A stretch of DNA of 13,666 bases from Erysipelotrichia bacterium. Lineage in GTDB: Bacteria; Bacillota_I; Bacilli_A; RFN20; CAG-826. This document shows positions 4,964-10,768 of the stretch, piece after piece. The DNA lies in contig JAAZFO010000116.1 in assembly GCA_012511695.1 (NCBI GenBank), forward strand, positions 1-13,666, read 5' to 3'. How positions within the stretch are numbered: position 1 is the stretch's first letter; every line of letters begins with the position of its first letter. The notes under the pieces are model-generated. The model was not told the origin of the DNA. It ran no database searches and was given only the letters and a program-made list of their open reading frames with translations. The position numbers and the translations under genes are program-made.

Positions 4964-7696
4964 ATGTTAGATGAAGAAAATAAAATCTTAGACGAAGAGA
5001 CTGAAACAACAGAAGTCGAAGAAGTCGATGCTCCTGAAGAGGAACATGATTTAAAAGAAGGTATCATTGCTGGGCTAACCGAAGTTGACACGGTCCCCTT
5101 AATTCAAGAGTCATTCCTTGATTACGCGATGAGCGTTATCGTTGCTCGAGCAATTCCAGATGTCAGAGACGGGATGAAACCAGTCCACCGCCGTATTATT
5201 TATTCAATGGCGGAAACGAACAACACCCCCGATAAACCATTTAAAAAATGTGCTCGTATCGTCGGCGAAGTCATGGGTAAATATCACCCTCACGGAGACG
5301 CAGCTATTTATGGAGCGTTAGCGAGATTAGCGCAACCATTTGCCATGCGCTACATGTTAGTGGAAGGCCACGGAAACTTTGGCAGCGTTGATGGTGATGA
5401 ACCAGCGGCTTATCGTTATACTGAAGCAAGAATGGCAAAACTAGCCCTTGAAATGGTTCGCGATATCAATAGCAACGTCGTTGATTTCGCAGATAATTAT
5501 GACGGTGTTGACCAAGAACCAACGGTTTTACCAGGGCGTTTTCCAAATTTATTAGTCAACGGCTCTAGTGGTATTGCTGTGGGGATGGCTACTAATATTC
5601 CTCCACACAATTTAACAGAGGTAATTGATGGCGTAATTGCCATTGCGCGTGACCCTGAAATCACAGTCGAACAACTAATGGAACATGTCAAAGGTCCAGA
5701 TTTCCCAACGGGTGGGATAATTTTGGGTAGAGGTGGCATTCGGGACGCTTATGAAAAAGGAACCGGTAGTATTGCGATTAGATCCACGTGTCACATCGAA
5801 GAACGCGGCGATCATGGAATGAAACGCATTGTAATTGATGAGATTCCGTATGGTGTTAACAAAGCCACGATGATTGAAAATATTGCCAATTTAGTACACG
5901 ATAAAGTTATCGAAGGCATTTCTGATATTCGTGATGAATCTAATAAAGACGGCATCCGTGTCGTTATTGAAGTGAAAAGAGATACCATTCCAGAAGTTTT
6001 GTTAAATCAACTATATAAGATGACTAATTTGCAAGTTAGTTTTGGAATTATCAATTTGTGTTTAGTTGATAATGCTCCGAGAGTTTGTTCTTTACCACTC
6101 ATGCTCCAACAATATCTTGATTTCCAAGTGAGTGTTGTAGAGAGAAGAACCAAGTTTTTATTGGCGAAAGATGAAGCCCGTGACCATATCGTCAGCGGTT
6201 TAATCATTTGTCATGATAATATCGACGATATCGTTGACATTATTAAAGGGAGCGCTACGCCAGATGAGGCTATTAAAAAACTAATGGCCAAATACGCTTT
6301 TTCTGAACTACAAGTAAATGCTATCTTAGCGATGAATTTACGGCGCTTGACGGGAATTGAAACTAATAAGTTGTTAGCGGAACGCTCGCAATTAGAAACA
6401 AATATTAATGAATATAAACGTATTCTTTCAGCTAGGGAAAATCAAATCGAAATCGTCATTAAAGAGTTAGAAGAAATCAAAGGGCGGTTTGGAGATGAAA
6501 GAAGGACTGAAATCTCTAACGTGGCCGCTAATATTGACGACGAAGATTTAATCCCACAAGAAGAAATCGTTATTACTCTTTCTCGAGGAGGCTATGTCAA
6601 ACGCCTCGCTGCTGATGTTTTCAAAAGACAACACCGCGGCGGTCGTGGCGTCCGTGGCGCTTCTTTAAACGAGAATGACGTTGTCCAGTTGATGGTTTAT
6701 TCAAAAACGCATACTGATTTATTATTTTTTACTGATTTAGGTAAAGCTTACCGTATTCGAGGATACCAAATCCCTGAATATCAAAGAGCGGGCAAAGGCA
6801 TTCCAATTATTAACCTAATCAATATTGAAAAAGGTGAAAGTGTTAAAGCCATTATCTCGGTTGATGAATATTTAGATCACCGTTATTTGATGTTCTTTAC
6901 AAAAAAAGGCTTAGTCAAAAGAACGGCAATTTCAAGATTTAAATCCGTAAGACAAAACGGTAAGATTGCCATCACTTTAAGGGAGGGCGACAACTTACTC
7001 GAAGTTAAAGAAATTCAAAACAAAATGAAAGCCTCTGCCCCTATTATGGAAAAACGTAAATACTACACTAGGGCTGTCAATGAAAATGAAGAGGCCGTTT
7101 ACACTTTGGTTGATAATCCAATCGAAGATAATATCGATGATTATTATCTCGATACCATTGTCGGCATCGCTTCCAGCGAAGGAAAAATGGTTAATTTTGC
7201 TGTCGAAGATGTCAGACCAATGGGGAGGACTGCTTCTGGCGTTATCGGAATTTCTCTTGATGAAGGCGCGGTAGCGATTGGAGTTACGGTTGCTTATGAA
7301 GGTGATTTAGTCCTTGTGGTGACGGATAAAGGTTATGGCAAGATGACGCATATTTCTGAATATCGTATTACAAAACGGGGCGCCAAAGGTGTTTTTACTA
7401 TTAAATCCACTCGCAAGATTGGTAAAATTGTCGCTATTCGTACGGTGTCTGATAATGATGATTTAATGGTCATTACTAATTATGGAATTGTGATAAGAAC
7501 CCATTTAACAGAAGTCCGGCAATCTTCTCGTAACACGCAAGGCGTCAAAATCTTAAATTTAGAAGGACGACAAAAAGTTTCTTCGATTGCCATCGTCCCT
7601 TACGAAGAAGACGAAGATTGTGATGATGAAGATCTTGAAAATATCGAAGACGTAGATGTTGCAGAAGACAATAGCGCAAGTGATAATGACGAATAA
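4964..7696 (+). CDS. gyrA: DNA gyrase subunit A
   Basis: GyrA cuts and reseals DNA and wraps it for supercoiling. Numbering runs 30 ahead of E. coli GyrA. The catalytic tyrosine is Y152 in RYTEAR, within the winged-helix and tower domains (about 35-525). The C-terminal pinwheel (about 530-875) carries the GyrA box QHRGGRG (556-562), which separates it from ParC. Degenerate repeats follow (QRAGKG, MGRTASG, KRGAKG, SRNTQG). The 910 residues exceed the usual 820-875. The excess is an acidic N-terminal extension, a segment of about 40 residues inserted in the pinwheel (about 685-727) and a strongly acidic tail (about 881-910). The quinolone region is unusual, with A113 and G117 at the positions of E. 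coli S83 and D87. The ATG at 4964 is preceded by AAAGGA (4948-4953); the next in-frame Met is residue 56, so this start is required. Confidence 0.97.
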   Translation: MLDEENKILDEETETTEVEEVDAPEEEHDLKEGIIAGLTEVDTVPLIQESFLDYAMSVIVARAIPDVRDGMKPVHRRIIYSMAETNNTPDKPFKKCARIVGEVMGKYHPHGDAAIYGALARLAQPFAMRYMLVEGHGNFGSVDGDEPAAYRYTEARMAKLALEMVRDINSNVVDFADNYDGVDQEPTVLPGRFPNLLVNGSSGIAVGMATNIPPHNLTEVIDGVIAIARDPEITVEQLMEHVKGPDFPTGGIILGRGGIRDAYEKGTGSIAIRSTCHIEERGDHGMKRIVIDEIPYGVNKATMIENIANLVHDKVIEGISDIRDESNKDGIRVVIEVKRDTIPEVLLNQLYKMTNLQVSFGIINLCLVDNAPRVCSLPLMLQQYLDFQVSVVERRTKFLLAKDEARDHIVSGLIICHDNIDDIVDIIKGSATPDEAIKKLMAKYAFSELQVNAILAMNLRRLTGIETNKLLAERSQLETNINEYKRILSARENQIEIVIKELEEIKGRFGDERRTEISNVAANIDDEDLIPQEEIVITLSRGGYVKRLAADVFKRQHRGGRGVRGASLNENDVVQLMVYSKTHTDLLFFTDLGKAYRIRGYQIPEYQRAGKGIPIINLINIEKGESVKAIISVDEYLDHRYLMFFTKKGLVKRTAISRFKSVRQNGKIAITLREGDNLLEVKEIQNKMKASAPIMEKRKYYTRAVNENEEAVYTLVDNPIEDNIDDYYLDTIVGIASSEGKMVNFAVEDVRPMGRTASGVIGISLDEGAVAIGVTVAYEGDLVLVVTDKGYGKMTHISEYRITKRGAKGVFTIKSTRKIGKIVAIRTVSDNDDLMVITNYGIVIRTHLTEVRQSSRNTQGVKILNLEGRQKVSSIAIVPYEEDEDCDDEDLENIEDVDVAEDNSASDNDE

Positions 7697-7698
7697 TT

Positions 7699-8706
7699 AT
7701 GAAAGTATTGGTTTATTTTCAACCGAAGGCAAAACGTGACATTTTTGAAGGTGCCAGAATGCGCAAAACGATCAAAGGGGCTCTTGAAGTTGCTGATGTT
7801 CAATATACCTCGAACTTATATGACGCCTATGATATTGCACATTTTATGTCACCAGATGATGAAGGCAAGATAAACATCGCCCTAGAAAAAGGGGCGCCAG
7901 TCGTCGTCTCCGCTTTGTTTGGTGAAAACGATCCAGCTTCTCGGTTTATTATTTACCGTCGTAACAAAGAAGGTAAAAAAGTACCACACTTAAAGCAAAA
8001 AGCTTTGCGGATGATGAATAAGGCAGCTATGGTATTAGCGCCTACCCAATCCGCTAAAGACTTTTTAATCAAAAACGGAGTGTTTAAATCAATTGAAATA
8101 GTCCCTCCTGGCATTAATCTTGCGAGGTTCAACTTCTCAAGAAGCGATGAAAAAGAGTTGTTTTACCGATATTTTAGAGAAGATAAAACTAAAAAACTTG
8201 TCTTAGCGCTCGGTGAATATTCTTATAAAATGGAGGGGATAGATGCCTTTCTTGACGTAGCAAGAGGAAGAGATGATGTGGTTTGTTATTTTGTCGGACC
8301 AGAACCATCGGCAACTCTGATGAATAAAATCAGCAAAAGAGCGCCGAAAAATGCTCACTTCATTTCGATTAACCACGAAGATATTTATCGCAGTATGTTA
8401 TTAAATGCTGATGTATTTATGTTACCAGGGTATCAGCTAGCTAGTATGCTATCTGTAGAAGAAGCTTTAGCGGCTAATTGTCAACTGATCGCTAGAAAGT
8501 CTGCAGTTTTTCCAGATTTTATTAAAAATGGCGAGACCGGTTATGTGGCGGAGTATTCTGAAACCCTGACAGCGTTAGTCAATGATTATCTCGATGAGAA
8601 AATTGTGCCGACGACTAAACAGGCCTATGAAAAAGTTTCTACTTACAATTTACAACAATACGGAATAAAATTATTAACGATCTATAATGCGTTATTAAAG
8701 AAATAA
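7699..8706 (+). CDS. GT-B fold glycosyltransferase (GT4-like)
   Basis: This 335-residue soluble protein resembles GT4-type glycosyltransferases, which move a sugar from a nucleotide donor to lipid, glycan or protein. The GT-B layout is visible: an N-terminal half (1-145) ending in VLAPTQSAKDFLIKNG and IEIVPPGINLARFN (132-145), a linker, then a C-terminal half with LVLALGEY (167-174), YFVGPEP (197-203), ADVFMLPGY (237-245) and SVEEALAAN (252-260). The GT4 EX7E motif is incomplete: E255 is present but the position eight residues earlier is L247. The N-terminal half is short and lacks the usual glycine-rich acceptor loop. No signal peptide or membrane span is seen. The ATG is 2 nt after the gyrA stop with no Shine-Dalgarno sequence, so translation is probably coupled to gyrA. 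Donor and acceptor cannot be told. A membrane-lipid glucosyltransferase is one possibility, or an enzyme with altered catalysis. Confidence 0.75.
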   Translation: MKVLVYFQPKAKRDIFEGARMRKTIKGALEVADVQYTSNLYDAYDIAHFMSPDDEGKINIALEKGAPVVVSALFGENDPASRFIIYRRNKEGKKVPHLKQKALRMMNKAAMVLAPTQSAKDFLIKNGVFKSIEIVPPGINLARFNFSRSDEKELFYRYFREDKTKKLVLALGEYSYKMEGIDAFLDVARGRDDVVCYFVGPEPSATLMNKISKRAPKNAHFISINHEDIYRSMLLNADVFMLPGYQLASMLSVEEALAANCQLIARKSAVFPDFIKNGETGYVAEYSETLTALVNDYLDEKIVPTTKQAYEKVSTYNLQQYGIKLLTIYNALLKK

Positions 8707-8722
8707 TATAGGAGGAAGGCAT

Positions 8723-10006
8723 ATGTTAGACATTAATCTAATTCGTGAAAATCCCGAATATGTCAAAGCAGCATTAAAAAAGAAAGCGTGGGATGTTGAT
8801 TTTACGCAATTTTTACTTTGGGACAAAAGAAAAAGACAGCTGTTACAAGTAGTCGAAGGCAACAAAGCGGAAATGAATAAGTTATCTGCGAGTGTGCCCG
8901 CTGCTAAAAAAGCAGGCGAAGATGTCAGCAAAATCTTTGCGAAAGTTAAAGAAATTGCTAATGCCAACGCTAATAGTGAAGCGGAACTAAAAGATTTAGA
9001 TGCTAAAATATTTGATTTTCTTGCTGACTTGCCTAATTTGCCAGATGATGATTTGCTCGGAGGCGGTAAGGAAAATAATGTCCCTATTAAAGTGGTTGGT
9101 GAAAAACCAAAATTTTCCTTCCCACTAAAAGATCACGTTGAATTAGCAACTTCTCTAGGGTTGATTGACTATGATAGAGGCGCAAAAATTGCTGGGCGTG
9201 GGGCTTGGATTTACACTAATTTAGGGGCACAACTCGAATGGGCCTTATTGAATTATGTTATCGCTGAGCATTTAAAAGATGGTTATACATTTATCTTGCC
9301 TCCCCATTTGTTAAATGAGGATACCGGCTTTGGTGCTGGTCAATTTCCAAAATTCAGAGAGGACGTATTTTGGCTTGAAGGAATGGAGCCGAAGAGGTTC
9401 CTACTACCAACTTCTGAAACCGCTTTGGTTAATCTTTACCGTAATGAAATTTTAAAAGAAGAAGACTTGCCAAAAAAACTGTTTGCCTACACCCCTTGCT
9501 ATCGCAGCGAGGCAGGAAGTTACGGCACGGAAGAAAGAGGAATGATCAGAGGCTATCAATTTAATAAAGTAGAAATATTCCAATACGCTAAACCTGAAGA
9601 TAGTGGGGTCGCGTTTGAAGAGTTGGTCGCTAAGGCCGTTAGTTTAACTGAAAAACTAGGCTTACATTTCCAAGTTAGTAAACTAGCAGCAGGAGATATT
9701 TCTCACTCGATGGCGAGGACTTACGATATTGAAGTGTATCTACCGAGCATGGATCTTTATAAAGAAGTTAGTTCCGCTAGCAACGCCAATGATTATCAAG
9801 CCCGTAGATCAATGTGTCGTTATCGTGATGTCGCTTCTGGCAAAACTAGATACGTCCACACTTTAAATGCTTCTGGCTTGGCGACGTCTCGTGTCTTTCC
9901 GGCTATTTTAGAACAACTACAACAAGCAGACGGCTCTGTTATTATTCCTGAAGTCTTGAGGCCGTGGATGGGCGGATTAGAAGTTATCAAACCAGTAAAC
10001 AAATAA
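8723..10006 (+). CDS. serS: Seryl-tRNA synthetase
   Basis: SerRS charges tRNA-Ser with serine and is a class II synthetase. Its 427 residues match the family (420-430). The N-terminal coiled-coil arm that holds the long variable arm of tRNA-Ser covers about 1-105. The catalytic core has motif 1 near 168-195, a TSE serine-binding segment (PTSETALVNLY, 229-239), motif 2 (YRSEAGSYGTEERG, 260-273, then QFNKVE) and the KEVSSASN block (347-354). Motif 3 is divergent: NASGLATSR (382-390) where E. coli has NGSGLAVGR, although the arginine is kept. The ATG has a strong AGGAGG (8710-8715) 7 nt upstream. The gap from the glycosyltransferase is 16 nt, so it is the last gene of the gyrase operon and there is no room for a T-box leader. 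A terminator follows at 10024-10053. Confidence 0.96.
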   Translation: MLDINLIRENPEYVKAALKKKAWDVDFTQFLLWDKRKRQLLQVVEGNKAEMNKLSASVPAAKKAGEDVSKIFAKVKEIANANANSEAELKDLDAKIFDFLADLPNLPDDDLLGGGKENNVPIKVVGEKPKFSFPLKDHVELATSLGLIDYDRGAKIAGRGAWIYTNLGAQLEWALLNYVIAEHLKDGYTFILPPHLLNEDTGFGAGQFPKFREDVFWLEGMEPKRFLLPTSETALVNLYRNEILKEEDLPKKLFAYTPCYRSEAGSYGTEERGMIRGYQFNKVEIFQYAKPEDSGVAFEELVAKAVSLTEKLGLHFQVSKLAAGDISHSMARTYDIEVYLPSMDLYKEVSSASNANDYQARRSMCRYRDVASGKTRYVHTLNASGLATSRVFPAILEQLQQADGSVIIPEVLRPWMGGLEVIKPVNK

Positions 10007-10023
10007 CAATTAAAAATCAATTT

Positions 10024-10053
10024 AAATGCCACCGACTTTTGGTGGCATTTTTT
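10024..10053 (+). terminator. Intrinsic terminator after serS
   Basis: AAATGCCACC pairs perfectly with GGTGGCATTT (10 bp) around a 7-nt loop, and the T run continues to 10053. It closes the yaaA-to-serS transcription unit. From here to the SRP promoter (10054-10157) I see no gene with a ribosome binding site, only AT-rich sequence. Confidence 0.9.
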
Positions 10054-10157
10054 GAATGAAAAATAATCCTATACCAACATACAAACGGATAAAAAAACGA
10101 TGGCTAACATTGCTAAACAATTACAAAAAGCAAGCTCTTTATTATTGTAATTAAGAA

Positions 10158-10166
10158 TGATATAAT
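10158..10166 (+). promoter_or_regulatory. Extended -10 promoter for SRP RNA
   Basis: TGATATAAT is an exact TGN-TATAAT match, with TATAAT at 10161-10166. A weak TTTATT (10138-10143) lies 17 nt upstream as a possible -35. The predicted start falls at about 10172-10173, exactly where the terminal helix of the SRP RNA begins, so promoter and RNA predictions support each other. Confidence 0.75.
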
Positions 10167-10171
10167 CACCA

Positions 10172-10254
10172 TGCCATCGCGATGAACATTTATGAACCAG
10201 GTCAGGACAGGGATGTAGCAGCCTTAAGTACAATGTTCATGTGCGGTGGTTTGT
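10172..10254 (+). ncRNA. ffs: Small signal recognition particle RNA (4.5S-type)
   Basis: The RNA component of the signal recognition particle binds Ffh and takes part in targeting membrane proteins to FtsY. The conserved Ffh-binding hairpin is unmistakable: CAGGTCAGG (10198-10206), a 3-bp ACA/TGT stem capped by a GGGA tetraloop of GNRA type, then AGCAGCC (10217-10223). The flanks are identical to those of E. coli 4.5S RNA. The ends form a long helix: 10173-10189 pairs with 10233-10250, 17 bp with G-U wobbles and a single bulged G at 10241. The total is about 80 nt with no Alu domain, as in Mollicutes. The 3' end is estimated from the helix and the following T-rich TTTGTT. No separate terminator is seen before tadA. 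Confidence 0.93.
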
Positions 10255-10261
10255 TAACAAT

Positions 10262-10720
10262 ATGGAACGTTATAATAAATACATGGAATTGGCATTAGAA
10301 GAGGCACGCCTAGCGGCTTTAGAAGACGAAGTGCCAGTTGGGTGTGTCATCGTTTATCGTGATCAAGTCATCGCTTCGGCGCACAACAAGCGCGATAAAA
10401 GCCACAACCCTCTCGGACATGCAGAAATATTAGCTATTAAAAAGGCCGGTGAATTTATCGGTAACTGGCAACTAGTTGATTGTGAACTTTATGTGACCAT
10501 CGAGCCGTGTATTATGTGTGGAGGCGCTATTATTCAATCGCGGATTGGCAAAGTCATCTACGGCGCTTCTGATAATAAAGGGGGAGCGTTCGGCAGCTCC
10601 ATCGATATCTTAACCGCAAAAAATATTAATCACCGCCCGACGATTATCAGCGGTGTGCTTGAAGCCGAGTGTTCGCAAATTATCAAACAATATTTTAAAA
10701 ATAAGAGAATTGCTCGTTAA
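10262..10720 (+). CDS. tadA: tRNA-specific adenosine deaminase TadA
   Basis: TadA converts adenosine to inosine at the wobble position of tRNA-Arg(ACG). From the ATG at 10262 it has 152 residues, normal for the family. It shows the zinc-deaminase signature: HAE (H53, E55 as proton shuttle) and PCIMC (C83, C86 as zinc ligands). It also has the N-terminal LALEEARLAALEDEVPVG and the IGKVIYGASDNKGGAFGS region. A longer frame opens with GTG at 10241, but that lies inside the SRP RNA helix, and the homology begins at 10262. A guanosine/cytosine deaminase is unlikely given the EPCIMCGGAI context. The only Shine-Dalgarno candidate is a weak GGTGG (10245-10249), itself part of the SRP RNA. Expression is probably by read-through from the SRP promoter. 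A terminator follows at 10725. Confidence 0.93.
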   Translation: MERYNKYMELALEEARLAALEDEVPVGCVIVYRDQVIASAHNKRDKSHNPLGHAEILAIKKAGEFIGNWQLVDCELYVTIEPCIMCGGAIIQSRIGKVIYGASDNKGGAFGSSIDILTAKNINHRPTIISGVLEAECSQIIKQYFKNKRIAR

Positions 10721-10724
10721 AATT

Positions 10725-10753
10725 AAACTTGGTTTACAAGCCAAGTTTTTTTA
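10725..10753 (+). terminator. Intrinsic terminator after tadA
   Basis: AAACTTGG pairs with CCAAGTTT (8 bp) around an 8-nt loop, followed by a T run. It starts only 4 nt after the tadA stop. Its loop and descending arm overlap the probable promoter of the P-type ATPase gene. Confidence 0.85.
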
Positions 10754-10767
10754 TGATGTATGTAAAC
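10732..10767 (+). promoter_or_regulatory. Candidate promoter/operator of the ATPase-TetR unit
   Basis: A 7-bp inverted repeat, GTTTACA (10732-10738) and TGTAAAC (10761-10767), has a 22-nt spacer and ends 2 nt before the ATPase ATG. A TATGAT at 10752-10757 could be a -10 box, with TTGGTT (10729-10734) as a poor -35 at 17-nt spacing. Transcription would then start near 10764, giving an almost leaderless mRNA; no Shine-Dalgarno sequence precedes the ATG. The TetR gene at the end of this unit is a candidate binder. All functional statements here are inference. Confidence 0.35.
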
Positions 10768-10768
10768 T

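Noticed and set aside
8707..8722. T-box or other riboswitch leader for serS
   Set aside because: Only 16 nt separate serS from the preceding gene; there is no space for a leader RNA.
10100..10150. 16-codon mini-ORF beginning MANIAKQLQK between serS and the SRP RNA
   Set aside because: No ribosome binding site, no recognisable product, and it ends just before the SRP promoter; compatible with chance.
10054..10160. Upstream Alu domain of a large Bacillus-type SRP RNA
   Set aside because: A perfect extended -10 promoter at 10158-10166 starts transcription at the small RNA helix, and the upstream sequence shows no Alu-type motifs.
10241..10261. GTG-initiated longer form of tadA (7 extra residues)
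   Set aside because: The GTG lies in the 3' strand of the SRP RNA helix, has no ribosome binding site, and TadA homology begins at the ATG at 10262.
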